From positions 124,001 through 188,000 of the forward strand of contig NZ_AP018338.1 in the NCBI RefSeq assembly GCF_002356415.1: DNA of 64,000 bases, in the 5' to 3' direction. The translations under genes and the position numbers were made by a program. The stretch is from Streptococcus oralis subsp. tigurinus (GTDB lineage Bacteria; Bacillota; Bacilli; Lactobacillales; Streptococcaceae). The notes beneath the pieces were generated by a model. That model ran no database searches. It had not been told where the DNA came from and saw only the letters and a program-made list of their open reading frames with translations. This document shows, in pieces, positions 1-10,895 of this stretch (position 1 is its first letter; the number at the start of each line of letters is the position of its first letter).

Positions 1-757
1 TCCCTTATTGTTTGCTTGTAGTAACAGTCAGTCCCAAGGTGTTGAAGCCATTAAGGCTAAAGGAAAATTGGTGGTGGCCCTAAATCCAGAGTTTGCTCCA
101 TTTGAATATCAGAAATTGGTTGATGGGAAAAATCAGATTGTAGGTTCAGATGTTGAGCTAGCCAAAGCCATCGCAAAGGAACTAGGTGTAGAAGTGGAGT
201 TCTCTCCAATGAGTTTTGACAATGTACTGGCTAGTCTTGATTCAGGTAAGGCCGATCTTGCCATATCAGGTGTTTCTAAAACGGAGGAGAGAAGTCAAGT
301 TTACGATTTTTCAATTCCCTACTACACTTCGAAAAATAAGGTTATCGTAAGAAAATCTGAATTAACGAATTACCAATCAGTCAAGGATTTGGCTCAGAAA
401 AAGGTTGGAGCGCAGAAAGGTTCTATCCAGGAAACTCTGGCCAAAGAAACCTTGCAGGATTCTTCTCTCGTTTCACTTCCTAAAAATGGAAATTTGATAA
501 CAGATTTGAAATCAGGGCAACTGGATGCGGTTATCTTTGAGGAACCAGTGGCGAAAGGATTTGTAGAGAATAATCCAGACCTAGCCATCGCTGAGTTTGA
601 TTTTGACAATGACAAAGAAGATTCCTACGCTGTTGCGATGAAAAAAGACAGTAAAGAATTAAAAGAGGCGATTGACAAAACCATCCAGAAGTTGAAGGAT
701 TCTGGGGAGTTGGACAAATTGATTGACGATGCTTTTAAAGCTTCTATCGAAAAATAG
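1..757 (+). CDS. amino-acid ABC transporter substrate-binding lipoprotein (5' partial)
   Basis: Extracellular solute-binding protein of family 3 (SBP_bac_3), which captures an amino acid for an ABC importer. The gene enters from the left edge: the frame is open to base 2 and reads P-L-L-F-A-C-S, so the lipobox cysteine lies about six residues inside the window and most of the signal peptide is missing. The mature part shows the family's opening (VALNPEFAPFEYQ), the GSDVELAKAIAKELG stretch and a TEERSQVYDFSIPYY segment. About 250 residues are visible, a normal mature length. It ends 15 nt before argG, so it probably shares a transcript with it; an arginine or related ligand is a guess from context. 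The ATPase and permease would lie outside the window. Confidence 0.88.
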   Translation, partial: PLLFACSNSQSQGVEAIKAKGKLVVALNPEFAPFEYQKLVDGKNQIVGSDVELAKAIAKELGVEVEFSPMSFDNVLASLDSGKADLAISGVSKTEERSQVYDFSIPYYTSKNKVIVRKSELTNYQSVKDLAQKKVGAQKGSIQETLAKETLQDSSLVSLPKNGNLITDLKSGQLDAVIFEEPVAKGFVENNPDLAIAEFDFDNDKEDSYAVAMKKDSKELKEAIDKTIQKLKDSGELDKLIDDAFKASIEK

Positions 758-772
758 AAAGAAGGAAGAGAA

Positions 773-1969
773 ATGAATAAGGAAAAAGTTATTTTAGCCT
801 ATTCAGGTGGATTGGATACATCAGTTGCTATTACATGGTTAAAAAAAGACTATGATGTGATCGCTGTTTGTATGGATGTGGGTGAAGGAAAAGATTTGGA
901 GTTCATCCATGATAAAGCTCTCAAGGTTGGGGCTGTAGAGTCTTATGTCATTGATGTTAAGGAAGAATTTGCTAATGACTATGTTTTAGTGGCCCTTCAG
1001 GCTCATGCCTACTATGAACAAAAGTACCCCTTAGTATCTGCTCTGAGTCGCCCTCTTATTTCAAAAAAACTCGTTGAAATAGCTCATCAGACGGGGGCAA
1101 CTACAATTGCCCATGGTTGTACAGGTAAGGGAAACGACCAAGTTCGGTTTGAAGTCTCTATTGCAGCTTTGGATCCCAATTTAAAAGTAGTTGCGCCTGT
1201 TCGTGAGTGGAAATGGTCTCGTGAAGAAGAAATCCAATATGCCAAAGAAAATGGCGTTCCAGTTCCTGCTGACCTTGATAATCCTTACTCTGTCGATCAA
1301 AATCTTTGGGGACGTGCAAATGAATGTGGTGTCTTGGAAAATCCTTGGAACCAAGCACCAGAAGAAGCATTTGGAATCACATCTTCACCAGAAGAGGCGC
1401 CAGACAGTCCAGAATTTATTGACATTGAGTTTAGCTGCGGGGTGCCCATCTCCCTCAATGGAGAAAAGATGAAAGTGGCGGATTTGATTCAAAATCTAAA
1501 TGAAATTGCAGGCAAACACGGTGTCGGTCGTATTGACCATGTGGAAAATCGCCTAGTCGGTATTAAGTCAAGAGAGATTTATGAGTGCCCAGGTGCTGTG
1601 ACTTTATTGGTAGCTCATAAGGAGATTGAAGACTTGACTCTTGTGAGAGAAGTGGCTCATTTCAAACCCATTATCGAAAATGAGTTGTCCAATCTCATCT
1701 ATAATGCCTTGTGGTTTAGCCCAGCAACTCAGGCTTTGATTGCCTATATCAAGGAGACACAGAAAGTTGTCAATGGAACTGCAAAAGTTAAACTTTACAA
1801 GGGAAACGCCCAGGTAGTGGCTCGAAAATCACCAAATTCTCTTTACGATGAAAATTTGGCGACTTATACCAGTGCGGATACCTTTGACCAAGATGCGGCT
1901 GTTGGATTTATCAAGCTTTGGGGGCTTCCGACTAAGGTTTATTCAGAAGTTCAGAAAAATGTAGAGTAG
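773..1969 (+). CDS. argG: argininosuccinate synthase
   Basis: Joins citrulline and aspartate with ATP to form argininosuccinate, the penultimate step of arginine synthesis, in the cytosol. The 398-residue protein has the usual family length. The N-terminal PP-loop ATP site ([11 protein letters not shown], about residues 9-19) is intact, followed by the [14 protein letters not shown] substrate-binding stretch near residue 115. The start ATG follows a GAAGGAAGAG ribosome site. It lies 15 nt after the binding-protein gene and 27 nt before argH, so the three probably form one transcript. Only argG and argH are here; the earlier biosynthetic steps are not in the window, so citrulline may come from elsewhere. 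Confidence 0.97.
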   Translation: MNKEKVILAYSGGLDTSVAITWLKKDYDVIAVCMDVGEGKDLEFIHDKALKVGAVESYVIDVKEEFANDYVLVALQAHAYYEQKYPLVSALSRPLISKKLVEIAHQTGATTIAHGCTGKGNDQVRFEVSIAALDPNLKVVAPVREWKWSREEEIQYAKENGVPVPADLDNPYSVDQNLWGRANECGVLENPWNQAPEEAFGITSSPEEAPDSPEFIDIEFSCGVPISLNGEKMKVADLIQNLNEIAGKHGVGRIDHVENRLVGIKSREIYECPGAVTLLVAHKEIEDLTLVREVAHFKPIIENELSNLIYNALWFSPATQALIAYIKETQKVVNGTAKVKLYKGNAQVVARKSPNSLYDENLATYTSADTFDQDAAVGFIKLWGLPTKVYSEVQKNVE

Positions 1970-1996
1970 TGACGCGATAGAAAGGGACGACAGGAT

Positions 1997-3388
1997 ATGT
2001 CGAAAAATACAAAATTATGGGGTGGTCGATTTGAAGGCACTGTGGAAGATTGGGTAGAACAGTTCGGTGCGAGTATTTCCTTTGACCACCAGCTGGCAAG
2101 ATTTGATTTGATGGGTTCCTTAGCTCATGTTCAAATGCTAGGACAGACTGGCATTTTGAGCTTGGAAGAGGCAGAGCAGATCCAAGATGGTCTGAAAACT
2201 TTGTTGCGAGATTTAGAGGCAGGAGAGCTTCATTTTGATATTGCAAATGAAGATATTCATATGAATATGGAAGTGTTGCTGACAGAGAAAATTGGTCCTC
2301 TGGCTGGAAAACTACATACGGCTCGTTCTCGGAATGACCAAGTTGCAACGGATATGCACTTATATCTAAAGGAGCAGCTTGGCCATGTCTTGGATAAGTT
2401 GGCGAATCTGAATAGTGTTTTGCTGGATTTGGCTGAAAAACATGTGGAAACCATCATGCCAGGTTATACTCATTTGCAACATGCCCAACCGATTAGTTTT
2501 GCCCATCATCTCATGGCTTATTATAATATGTTCCAAAGGGATAGCGAGCGCTTTGCATTTAACTTGAAACATACGGACCTATCTCCACTGGGTGCGGCTG
2601 CCTTAGCGGGGACAACTTTTCCAATCGATCGTCAATTATCGAGTGATTTATTGGGTTTCCAACAACCCTATACCAATTCCTTGGACGCAGTGAGTGACCG
2701 TGATTTTATCTTAGAATTTCTGTCAAATGCCAGCATTTTGATGATGCATATGAGTCGTTTTTGTGAGGAAATCATCAATTGGTGCAGTTTTGAGTATCAG
2801 TACATTAGCTTGTCTGATAGCTTTTCAACGGGTTCATCTATCATGCCCCAGAAGAAAAATCCTGATATGGCGGAATTGATTCGAGGGAAGACAGGCCGAG
2901 TTTACGGGAACTTGCTTGGGCTATTGACCGTCATGAAGTCTTTGCCTCTGGCTTACAATAAGGATTTGCAAGAGGACAAGGAAGGCATGTTTGATACAGT
3001 AGAAACGATTTTAAATTCTCTGGATGTGTTGGCAGGTATGCTATCGAGCATGCAGGTTAATAAGGCCAAAATGCAGCAATCCACAGAGAATGATTTTTCG
3101 AATGCGACCGAACTGGCAGATTATTTGGCTGAAAAAGGTCTTCCCTTTAGAGAAGCGCATGAAATAGTAGGGAAATTGGTTCTAGACTCTATCAAGCATG
3201 GTAAAAATATTCAAGATTGGGATTTGGAGGAGTTGCAAGTCTACCATCCCTTGATTGAAGAGGATATTTATATCTACTTGCGCCCAGAAACCGCTGTTCA
3301 GAGACGGAATTCCTTAGGAGGAACCGGCTTTGAGCAAGTGAAATACCAGATAGAACAAGCGAAGAAAGAACTTAAAGGGGAAAATTGA
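1997..3388 (+). CDS. argH: argininosuccinate lyase
   Basis: Splits argininosuccinate into arginine and fumarate; member of the fumarase/aspartase superfamily and active as a tetramer. The 463 residues match the family. The superfamily signature loop [16 protein letters not shown] is present near residue 279 and carries the catalytic serine. [13 protein letters not shown] (about residue 105) and the [11 protein letters not shown]-like stretch ([14 protein letters not shown], near residue 155) form the rest of the active site. It follows argG by 27 nt and is closed by a hairpin terminator starting near 3405, so it ends the operon. Confidence 0.97.
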   Translation: MSKNTKLWGGRFEGTVEDWVEQFGASISFDHQLARFDLMGSLAHVQMLGQTGILSLEEAEQIQDGLKTLLRDLEAGELHFDIANEDIHMNMEVLLTEKIGPLAGKLHTARSRNDQVATDMHLYLKEQLGHVLDKLANLNSVLLDLAEKHVETIMPGYTHLQHAQPISFAHHLMAYYNMFQRDSERFAFNLKHTDLSPLGAAALAGTTFPIDRQLSSDLLGFQQPYTNSLDAVSDRDFILEFLSNASILMMHMSRFCEEIINWCSFEYQYISLSDSFSTGSSIMPQKKNPDMAELIRGKTGRVYGNLLGLLTVMKSLPLAYNKDLQEDKEGMFDTVETILNSLDVLAGMLSSMQVNKAKMQQSTENDFSNATELADYLAEKGLPFREAHEIVGKLVLDSIKHGKNIQDWDLEELQVYHPLIEEDIYIYLRPETAVQRRNSLGGTGFEQVKYQIEQAKKELKGEN

Positions 3389-3404
3389 TTCGTTTGCAAA
3401 GGAA

Positions 3405-3441
3405 GAAAGAGAGGTTGAGATGATTTATCAGCCTCTTTCTT
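3405..3441 (+). terminator. intrinsic terminator after argH
   Basis: GAAAGAGAGGTTGA pairs with TCAGCCTCTTTC across a short loop, with one bulged base and one G-U pair, followed by TTGTCTTCT. It lies 16 nt after the argH stop. Confidence 0.65.
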
Positions 3442-3469
3442 GTCTTCTCCAACCAAGCGTGTTATAATG

Positions 3470-3478
3470 AATACTGCT
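3470..3478 (+). promoter_or_regulatory. extended -10 promoter upstream of mnmA
   Basis: TGTTATAAT forms an extended -10 just after the argH terminator. There is no good -35. It would start a transcript near 3485 that carries the hairpin-rich stretch as a leader of about 330 nt in front of mnmA. Confidence 0.5.
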
Positions 3479-3482
3479 CAAG

Positions 3483-3712
3483 CGACCTTCAATCGTTAAA
3501 GCACACACGACCTTCAATCGTGAACTGGTCATTTCGTTTATCTTTTATTACGTCGTTAACTCGAAATGAGATGCAAGCTGAGCTTGTCTGATTTATAACC
3601 TCAATCAGTCTCCCAGACTGATTGAGCGAACTCGAGATATGCCTGCGACTCGTTGCCTATCATATTTTCATTTTAAGATGATAGGCTAAAATGGTCTCCC
3701 AGACCATTTTAC
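3483..3712. repeat. multi-hairpin non-coding stretch between argH and mnmA
   Basis: No gene is visible. There is a direct repeat, CGACCTTCAATCGT, at 3483-3496 and 3508-3521. Stem-loops follow: CAAGC-TGA-GCTTG at about 3573-3585; a perfect 12-bp stem with a CCC loop at 3600-3626; a 9-bp stem with arms 3655-3663 and 3678-3686; and a 10-bp stem with a CCC loop at 3688-3710. The two CCC-loop hairpins share the core TCTCCCAGA. No long U-run follows any of them, so they are not plain terminators. They could be a leader RNA, a small RNA or DNA-level repeats. Confidence 0.6.
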
Positions 3713-3773
3713 TCCTAAAAGCAAACGAAAAGACTATACTCGAAGAAATTCTATTGAAAGTCATAGTAAATAG

Positions 3774-4937
<1,164 letters not shown>

Positions 4938-4968
4938 ATTGACAAATTTTCTCAATTTGCTACAATAA
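4938..4968 (+). promoter_or_regulatory. promoter of the Nudix-mnmG unit
   Basis: TTGACA at 4939-4944 and TGCTACAAT ending near 4966 form a -35/extended -10 pair with a 16-nt spacer just after the mnmA stop. The leader that follows contains a TGCAGG...CCTGCA hairpin and an ACTCC-TTT-GGAGT hairpin with a short U-run at about 5005-5050, which may attenuate transcription. Confidence 0.45.
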
Positions 4969-5077
4969 TAACAGCAATAGAAATGATGGTCAAAGCTCAT
5001 GGATGTTGCAGGCTTTTTTGTCCTGCACTCCTTTGGAGTTTTGACTGTTTTTGTGTCGTTTAAGGGAAAGGACAAGA

Positions 5078-5533
5078 ATGACTCAGCAAGATTTTCGGAC
5101 AAAAGTGGGAAATACTGTTTTTGGTGTTCGGGCGACAGCCTTGATTCTTCAAAATCGCAAGCTCCTAGTTACCAAAGACAAGGGCAAGTATTACACTATT
5201 GGCGGTGCGATTCAAGTCAATGAAAGCACGGAAGAAGCGGTAGTTCGTGAAGTGAGGGAAGAGCTGGGTGTCAAAGCTCAAGCTGGGCAGCTAGCTTTTG
5301 TGGTCGAAAATCGTTTTGAACAGGACGGTGTTTCCTATCACAACATTGAGTTTCATTATCTGGTGAACTTACTTGAGGATGCCCCATTGACCATGCAGGA
5401 AGATGAAAAAACGCAGCCCTGTGAGTGGATTGATTTGGATCAGCTCCAGAATATTCAACTAGTTCCAGCCTTTTTAAAAACAGCCCTACCAGAATGGGAC
5501 GGCCAACTAAGACACATTCATCTTGAGGAATAG
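5078..5533 (+). CDS. Nudix hydrolase (MutT family)
   Basis: Small pyrophosphohydrolase of unknown substrate. The full Nudix box is readable as GG-x5-E-x7-REVREELGV at about residues 43-66, with all metal-binding glutamates. The ATG at 5078 follows AAGGGAAAGGAC and gives 151 residues; an upstream TTG at 5051 has no ribosome site. It sits 8 nt before mnmG and is probably co-transcribed with it. A nucleotide-sanitizing or NDP-sugar hydrolase role is typical of the family but is not decided by sequence. Confidence 0.9.
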   Translation: MTQQDFRTKVGNTVFGVRATALILQNRKLLVTKDKGKYYTIGGAIQVNESTEEAVVREVREELGVKAQAGQLAFVVENRFEQDGVSYHNIEFHYLVNLLEDAPLTMQEDEKTQPCEWIDLDQLQNIQLVPAFLKTALPEWDGQLRHIHLEE

Positions 5534-5541
5534 GAGAGAAA

Positions 5542-7455
5542 ATGACTTATAATTTTACGGAAGAATACGATATTATTGTAATCGGTGCGGGACACGCTGG
5601 GGTCGAGGCTTCCTTGGCTGCCAGCCGTATGGGCTGCAAGGTCTTGCTCGCGACCATCAACATTGAAATGCTGGCTTTTATGCCTTGTAACCCTTCTATC
5701 GGTGGTTCTGCCAAAGGGATTGTTGTGCGTGAAGTCGATGCCCTCGGTGGTGAAATGGCCAAGAATATTGACAAGACTTACATCCAGATGAAGATGCTAA
5801 ACACAGGGAAAGGACCTGCTGTTCGCGCCCTTCGTGCGCAGGCTGATAAGGAACTTTACTCTAAGGAGATGCGCAAGACAGTTGAAAATCAAGAGAATCT
5901 GACCCTTCGTCAAACCATGATTGATGAGATTTTGGTGGAAGATGACAAGGTTGTCGGTGTGCGTACGGCGACCCATCAAGAGTATGCTGCCAAGGCTGTT
6001 ATCGTGACAACGGGGACAGCTCTCCGTGGAGAAATTATCATCGGAGACCTAAAGTACTCATCAGGTCCTAACCACAGCCTAGCTTCTATTAACCTTGCTG
6101 ACAATCTCAAGGAACTGGGCCTCGAAATCGGTCGTTTCAAGACAGGAACCCCTCCACGTGTCAAGGCTTCATCTATCAACTATGATGTGACAGAGATTCA
6201 GCCAGGAGACGAGGCGCCAAATCACTTCTCATACACTTCACGAGATGAGGACTATGTCAAGGACCAAGTGCCATGCTGGTTGACCTATACCAATGGAACC
6301 AGTCATGAGATTATCCAAAATAATCTCCACCGTGCACCTATGTTTACAGGTGTGGTCAAGGGTGTAGGTCCTCGTTACTGTCCGTCGATTGAGGATAAAA
6401 TTGTGCGCTTTGCGGACAAGGAACGTCACCAACTTTTCCTAGAGCCGGAAGGGCGCAATACAGAGGAAGTCTATGTCCAAGGTCTTTCAACCAGTCTGCC
6501 TGAGGATGTCCAACGTGAGCTGGTTCATTCCATTAAAGGTCTGGAAAATGCAGAGATGATGCGAACAGGTTATGCCATCGAGTATGACATGGTCTTACCT
6601 CATCAGTTGCGTGCAACACTTGAAACCAAGAAAATCTCAGGACTCTTCACAGCTGGTCAGACAAATGGAACGTCAGGTTACGAAGAAGCTGCTGGCCAAG
6701 GGATTATCGCTGGTATCAATGCGGCTTTGAAAATCCAAGGCAAGCCTGAGTTGATTTTGAAGCGCAGTGACGGCTATATCGGGGTGATGATCGATGACTT
6801 GGTGACCAAGGGCACCATTGAACCCTACCGTCTCTTGACCAGCCGTGCTGAATACCGTCTCATCCTTCGTCATGACAATGCTGATATGCGTTTGACCGAG
6901 ATGGGACGCGAGATTGGCCTTGTTGACGATGAACGCTGGGCTCGTTTTGAAATCAAGAAAAACCAATTTGACAATGAGATGAAGCGACTAGATAGCATCA
7001 AACTCAAACCAGTCAAGGAAACCAATGCTAAGGTTGAGGAGATGGGCTTCAAGCCATTGACCGATGCGGTGACAGCCAAGGAATTCCTTCGCCGTCCAGA
7101 AGTTTCTTACCAAGATGTGGTGGCCTTCATAGGGCCAGCTGCCGAGGACTTGGATGACAAGATTATCGAATTGATTGAAACAGAGATCAAGTACGAAGGC
7201 TATATTTCCAAAGCCATGGATCAGGTTGCCAAGATGAAACGCATGGAAGAAAAACGCATTCCAGCTAATATTGACTGGGATGATATTGACTCCATTGCAA
7301 CAGAAGCCCGCCAGAAGTTCAAACTTATCAATCCAGAAACTATCGGCCAAGCCAGTCGTATTTCGGGAGTGAATCCAGCAGATATTTCTATTCTGATGGT
7401 GTATCTCGAAGGTAAAAATCGTAGTATTTCTAAAAATCAAGAAAAGAAAGCATAG
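5542..7455 (+). CDS. mnmG: tRNA uridine 5-carboxymethylaminomethyl modification enzyme MnmG (GidA)
   Basis: FAD-dependent enzyme that, with MnmE, installs the cmnm5 group on wobble uridines. The 637 residues match the family. The dinucleotide-binding GxGxxG-type motif GAGHAGVEA is at residues 16-24, followed by [13 protein letters not shown] (about 47-59), which includes the conserved cysteine. The GidA signature [11 protein letters not shown] is near residue 275, and the C-terminal helical domain that contacts MnmE is present. The gene ends at a hairpin terminator shared with convergent rnjA. Confidence 0.97.
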   Translation: MTYNFTEEYDIIVIGAGHAGVEASLAASRMGCKVLLATINIEMLAFMPCNPSIGGSAKGIVVREVDALGGEMAKNIDKTYIQMKMLNTGKGPAVRALRAQADKELYSKEMRKTVENQENLTLRQTMIDEILVEDDKVVGVRTATHQEYAAKAVIVTTGTALRGEIIIGDLKYSSGPNHSLASINLADNLKELGLEIGRFKTGTPPRVKASSINYDVTEIQPGDEAPNHFSYTSRDEDYVKDQVPCWLTYTNGTSHEIIQNNLHRAPMFTGVVKGVGPRYCPSIEDKIVRFADKERHQLFLEPEGRNTEEVYVQGLSTSLPEDVQRELVHSIKGLENAEMMRTGYAIEYDMVLPHQLRATLETKKISGLFTAGQTNGTSGYEEAAGQGIIAGINAALKIQGKPELILKRSDGYIGVMIDDLVTKGTIEPYRLLTSRAEYRLILRHDNADMRLTEMGREIGLVDDERWARFEIKKNQFDNEMKRLDSIKLKPVKETNAKVEEMGFKPLTDAVTAKEFLRRPEVSYQDVVAFIGPAAEDLDDKIIELIETEIKYEGYISKAMDQVAKMKRMEEKRIPANIDWDDIDSIATEARQKFKLINPETIGQASRISGVNPADISILMVYLEGKNRSISKNQEKKA

Positions 7456-7456
7456 A

Positions 7457-7485
7457 AAAAACAGCTCCGAAGACGGGGCTGTTTT
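7457..7485. terminator. terminator between convergent mnmG and rnjA
   Basis: AAAACAGCTCC pairs with GGGGCTGTTTT around a short loop. A/T runs on both sides let it work for both genes, whose stop codons are 36 nt apart. Confidence 0.75.
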
Positions 7486-7491
7486 GTTGAT

Positions 7492-9174
7492 TTATTCTTC
7501 TTCATCTGGTGTGAGGATCATCGGGATGATGATTGGTTCACGTTCTGTATTTTCATAGAGGAAAGGACGAATGGCGTTGACAATAGCACCATTGATGGAT
7601 TGTACGCTGGCGTCCTTATTTTTCAATGCGATACGAATAGCATTGAAGAGGATGCGCTGGCTTTGGCGAATCAAGTCTCCAGATTCTCTCATGTAGACAA
7701 AGCCTCGGCTGAGGATATCAGGACCAGACAAGATCATTTTAGACTTGAAGTCAACAGTTGCGACTGCTAGAACGACACCGTCTTCGGATAGATCACGACG
7801 ATCTTTGAGGACAGCAGCGCCGATTTCACCGATACGATTTCCATCAACATAGATGTCTTGCGCGTTGAAATGGCCTGCGATACGGGCAGAGTTAGCAGTA
7901 AGGGCAAGCACATCACCATTGCTCATGATAAAGATATTGTCCTTCTCGACACCAGTATCCACCGCTAGTCCAGCATGGACTTTCTGCATACGGTATTCAC
8001 CATGGACAGGCATGAAGTATTTGGGCTTGATCAAGCGGAGCATGAGTTTTTGCTCTTGCTGACCACCGTGTCCAGAGGTGTGGATATTGTTGATTTTACC
8101 GTGGATAACTTCAACACCAGCTTCTGAAATGATGTTAATCAGCTTGTTGACGCTAGTCGTATTTCCAGGGATTGGACTTGAAGAGAAGATAACGGTATCG
8201 CCGGGTTGGAGTTGCACCTGACGATGAGTTCCATTAGCGATACGAGAGAGGGCTGCCATCGGCTCCCCTTGACTACCTGTACAGAGAATCAGAACCTCGC
8301 CTGCAGGATAGTCTTTGATTTCATTTGGCTCGATAAAGGTTCCCTTAGGAGCTTTGATGTAGCCAAGCTCGATACCGTTGACAATGGCCTTTTCCATCGA
8401 ACGTCCAAAGACCGCAATCTTGCGTCCAGTCTTAACAGCGGCATCCGTTGCTTGCTGGAGACGGAAGATATTTGAGGCAAAGGATGCAAAGATGATACGT
8501 CCTTCAATACCTTGAATGATCTTCATGATGGACTGACCAACGACTTTTTCAGAGTTGGTAAAGGTTGGCACTTCTGCATTTGTCGAGTCAGAGAGGAGGC
8601 AGAGCACACCCTCTTCACCAAGGGCTGCCATCCGGTGCAAGTCCGCTGGTTCACCAACTGGGGTGAAGTCGAACTTGAAGTCACCTGTACAGACGATTTT
8701 CCCTTGAGGGGTATGAATGACAATCCCTAAAGGCTCTGGAATGGAGTGAGTGGTTCTAAAGAAAGTTGCCTTGAGATTTTTAAAGGTCAACTCAGTGTTG
8801 TGATTGATTTCGTAAAGTTTGGCGTTGCGCAAGAGGCCGTGTTCTTCGAGTTTTCCACGGATCAAAGCCAAGGCAAGTGGCCCAGCGTAGATAGGGACAT
8901 TTGCTTGCTTGAGCAGGAAGGGAATCCCACCGATGTGGTCCTCGTGTCCGTGTGTGATCAAGACAGCCTTGACGCGGTCGATATTGTCCACGATGTAAGA
9001 GTAGTCGGGGATAACGTAGTCGATACCCAGCAAGTCATCTTCTGGGAATTTAATCCCAGCATCGACGATGATAATCTCGTCTTGGTATTCAATTCCGTAT
9101 GTATTTTTCCCGATTTCTCCCAGACCACCGATGGCAAAAACGCCGACTTCTTCAGGTTTAAGAGTGTAGGCCAT
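7492..9174 (-). CDS. rnjA: ribonuclease J1
   Basis: 5'-3' exo- and endoribonuclease of the metallo-beta-lactamase/beta-CASP fold and a core RNA-decay enzyme in Firmicutes. The 560 residues have the usual length. The metal-binding motif [10 protein letters not shown] is at about residues 74-83. The beta-CASP motifs follow, including GTHRQVQL and [12 protein letters not shown] (near 370). The C-terminal domain ends with DEEE. It starts 1 nt after the rpoY stop, so the two genes are translationally coupled. This rpoY-rnjA pairing is widely conserved in Firmicutes. Confidence 0.96.
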   Translation of the reverse strand: MAYTLKPEEVGVFAIGGLGEIGKNTYGIEYQDEIIIVDAGIKFPEDDLLGIDYVIPDYSYIVDNIDRVKAVLITHGHEDHIGGIPFLLKQANVPIYAGPLALALIRGKLEEHGLLRNAKLYEINHNTELTFKNLKATFFRTTHSIPEPLGIVIHTPQGKIVCTGDFKFDFTPVGEPADLHRMAALGEEGVLCLLSDSTNAEVPTFTNSEKVVGQSIMKIIQGIEGRIIFASFASNIFRLQQATDAAVKTGRKIAVFGRSMEKAIVNGIELGYIKAPKGTFIEPNEIKDYPAGEVLILCTGSQGEPMAALSRIANGTHRQVQLQPGDTVIFSSSPIPGNTTSVNKLINIISEAGVEVIHGKINNIHTSGHGGQQEQKLMLRLIKPKYFMPVHGEYRMQKVHAGLAVDTGVEKDNIFIMSNGDVLALTANSARIAGHFNAQDIYVDGNRIGEIGAAVLKDRRDLSEDGVVLAVATVDFKSKMILSGPDILSRGFVYMRESGDLIRQSQRILFNAIRIALKNKDASVQSINGAIVNAIRPFLYENTEREPIIIPMILTPDEEE

Positions 9175-9175
9175 A

Positions 9176-9409
9176 TTAGAACTCCGTAATCTCGAAAGCG
9201 CCAGTTTCTTTTTCGTAATCTAGCAATTTGTCAGACAAGAGTTCGATAAATTCGATGTTGTACTCTGGGCGGTTTTCTTCGACAAGTTGGCGAGCAGCGA
9301 TACGGCCCTCAAGTTCTGAGTTGGCATCGATGTCTAGGTAAAGTGAGCGTGTTGTTTCACGACGTGGGCTACGTTCTTTTGTTTCTTGATAAAAAACTTT
9401 GTAAATCAT
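9176..9409 (-). CDS. rpoY: RNA polymerase epsilon subunit RpoY (DUF1447)
   Basis: A 77-residue accessory subunit of Firmicutes RNA polymerase, formerly YkzG/DUF1447. It begins MIYKVFYQE and carries the conserved [26 protein letters not shown] and [12 protein letters not shown] stretches. It is the first gene of the rpoY-rnjA operon, with a ribosome site AAAGGAAC in front. Confidence 0.93.
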   Translation of the reverse strand: MIYKVFYQETKERSPRRETTRSLYLDIDANSELEGRIAARQLVEENRPEYNIEFIELLSDKLLDYEKETGAFEITEF

Positions 9410-9519
9410 ATAGTTCCTTTCTATTTACAGGTCAGCTTATTCCAAACTTTTAGCAGAGATTTGCTTGATTTCATTCCATTTTGTGTCTAGATTGACCTTG
9501 ATTCGTTACAATTATTTCA

Positions 9520-9528
9520 ATTATACCA
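9520..9528 (-). promoter_or_regulatory. promoter of rpoY-rnjA
   Basis: On the minus strand, TGGTATAAT is an extended -10. It gives rpoY a leader of about 105 nt in which I see no strong structure. Confidence 0.5.
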
Positions 9529-9624
9529 CAAAATGAAAAATTAGTAAAAGACGGAAAATGAGAAAGTAAAGGCTGACAAAAGCGTAAAACTTGGATGACA
9601 AGATGAAATAAAATTGTTTTGAGC

Positions 9625-9779
9625 AAAAAAGAAAAAGCCCTTAACCGAAGTCAAGAGCCTACTAACAACACTGGGGGCGAATTATTCAATCGCAATTTCA
9701 GTTCTTTAGAAACCAAAGTTTCAGGGGTAGTACTGCAACCCGAAGAATCAAAGATTCAACCTGCATTTCCTACCAGTGT
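9625..9779 (-). ncRNA. candidate structured small RNA with its own promoter and terminator
   Basis: On the minus strand a perfect TATAAT (9788-9783) lies just upstream. The predicted 5' end falls at ACACTGG (9779-9773), which pairs exactly with CCAGTGT (9674-9668), closing a domain of about 105 nt. Inside are hairpins such as GAATC-TTT-GATTC, GAAAC-TTTG-GTTTC and a GCGATT/AATTCGC stem. An 11-bp stem with a TTCG loop (9660-9636) followed by TTTTTCTTTTTT is a strong intrinsic terminator. Size and long closing stem are reminiscent of 6S-like RNAs, but I cannot assign a family. The stretch 9410-9620 holds only the rpoY leader and promoter. Confidence 0.6.
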
Positions 9780-9790
9780 GCAATTATATT

Positions 9791-10012
9791 TTAACATTGA
9801 TGGTTAAAAGAGTCAAAGAATTTGCTGTCTTTAATTCCCTCTTTTTTCTCAGCAAAAATCGAGTTAAAACATAAAAAGAAAACAATGCAAACAGATGAAT
9901 CAACTGGTAAGGGTGTAACGATTATGTTTAAATCGTTGAGAATGATGAGCAAACTATAAGAGATGAAGAAAATAACATTCATCCTTCTAAAAATGTGTCT
10001 TTTATCTAGCAT
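9791..10012 (-). CDS. small membrane protein under a competence promoter, CibC-like candidate
   Basis: A 73-residue ORF; an internal ATG at 9982 (63 residues) has AGAAGG directly before it, so the start is uncertain. Two hydrophobic segments, around VIFFISYSLLIIL and VCIVFFLCF, are followed by a charged tail. A ComX-type cin box lies 53 nt upstream. From memory, this chromosomal spot, between rpoY-rnjA and tsaB, holds the competence-induced bacteriocin genes cibAB and their immunity gene cibC in S. pneumoniae. No double-glycine bacteriocin ORF is visible here, so this may be an orphan immunity protein. That identification is inference, not recognised homology. Confidence 0.5.
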   Translation of the reverse strand: MLDKRHIFRRMNVIFFISYSLLIILNDLNIIVTPLPVDSSVCIVFFLCFNSIFAEKKEGIKDSKFFDSFNHQC

Positions 10013-10064
10013 AATTGATCCAAATTTCTTACGAAAAGCCTTCCTTTTTATCCTTCACTTATTC

Positions 10065-10072
10065 TATTCGAA
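10065..10072 (-). promoter_or_regulatory. cin box (ComX/SigX promoter), one mismatch
   Basis: On the minus strand, TTCGAATA differs from the consensus TACGAATA by one base. It is preceded by a T-rich block and followed by GAATAAGTGAAGGA, closely resembling the sequence after the perfect cin box at 63625. It points toward the small membrane protein. Confidence 0.6.
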
Positions 10073-10175
10073 AAAATAAGAAAATCTAAAAAATTTTTTG
10101 CACCTTGCTACTCATTTACTGGCAGGTCTTTTTTGTTTGGAAACAAAGAAAATTCCCATGCGTCAGCTTTTGTAG

Positions 10176-10181
10176 TATAAT
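10176..10181 (+). promoter_or_regulatory. -10 of the tsaB-rimI-tsaD operon
   Basis: TATAAT lies 30 nt before the tsaB start. Convincing -35 sequence is lacking. Confidence 0.4.
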
Positions 10182-10211
10182 AGTAAGCAGACAAAAAGAT
10201 AGGAATGTGTT

Positions 10212-10895
10212 ATGAAAGTATTAGCTTTTGATACGTCTAGTAAGGCTCTTTCTCTAGCCATTTTAGAGGACAAGCAGGTTCTTGCCGAGACTATGATTAA
10301 TATCAAGAAAAACCACAGTATTACCCTCATGCCTGCCATCGATTTTTTGATGTCGAGTCTGGACCTGACGCCCAAAGATTTGGATCGAATCGTGGTGGCT
10401 GAAGGCCCAGGTAGCTACACAGGCTTACGAATTGCGGTAGCAACTGCCAAGACCTTGGCTCATACCCTGAACATCGAGTTAGTGGGGATGTCTAGCCTAT
10501 TGGCTCTGGTGCCACGCCAACAAGAAGGCTTGTTCGTCCCTTTGATGGATGCGCGTCGCAACAATGTTTACGCAGGATTTTATGAAAATGCCAAGCCAGT
10601 CTTGCCAGAAGCACACCTGTCCTTTGCGGAAGTGCTAGAGCAGGTCAAGGATGCTGAACAGGTGACCTTTGTTGGAGAAGTTAGAGCCTTTGTGGAGCAG
10701 ATCCAAGAACAGCTACCACAAGCTAGCTACCAAGAAACCTTGCCAAATGCAGCTAATCTAGCTCTTTGGGCATGGGACAAGAAAGAAGACTCCTTGCACG
10801 ACTTTGTGCCAAATTACCTCAAACGTGTTGAAGCTGAGGAAAATTGGCTCAAGAACCATACCGAGTCTGGCGAGCCTTACATTAAACGCCTATGA
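10212..10895 (+). CDS. tsaB: tRNA threonylcarbamoyladenosine biosynthesis protein TsaB
   Basis: Non-catalytic partner of TsaD in making t6A37 of ANN-decoding tRNAs; ASKHA-fold protein of 227 residues. It opens with MKVLAFDTSSKALSLAI and has the conserved AEGPGSYTGLRIAVATAK stretch at about residues 64-81. Its stop overlaps the rimI start by 4 nt, and tsaD follows, the standard streptococcal tsaB-rimI-tsaD cluster. Confidence 0.95.
   Translation: MKVLAFDTSSKALSLAILEDKQVLAETMINIKKNHSITLMPAIDFLMSSLDLTPKDLDRIVVAEGPGSYTGLRIAVATAKTLAHTLNIELVGMSSLLALVPRQQEGLFVPLMDARRNNVYAGFYENAKPVLPEAHLSFAEVLEQVKDAEQVTFVGEVRAFVEQIQEQLPQASYQETLPNAANLALWAWDKKEDSLHDFVPNYLKRVEAEENWLKNHTESGEPYIKRL

Noticed and set aside
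9619-9807. A 62-codon plus-strand ORF beginning with TTG
   Set aside because: It runs antisense through the small RNA candidate and its terminator, has no ribosome site and no family features.
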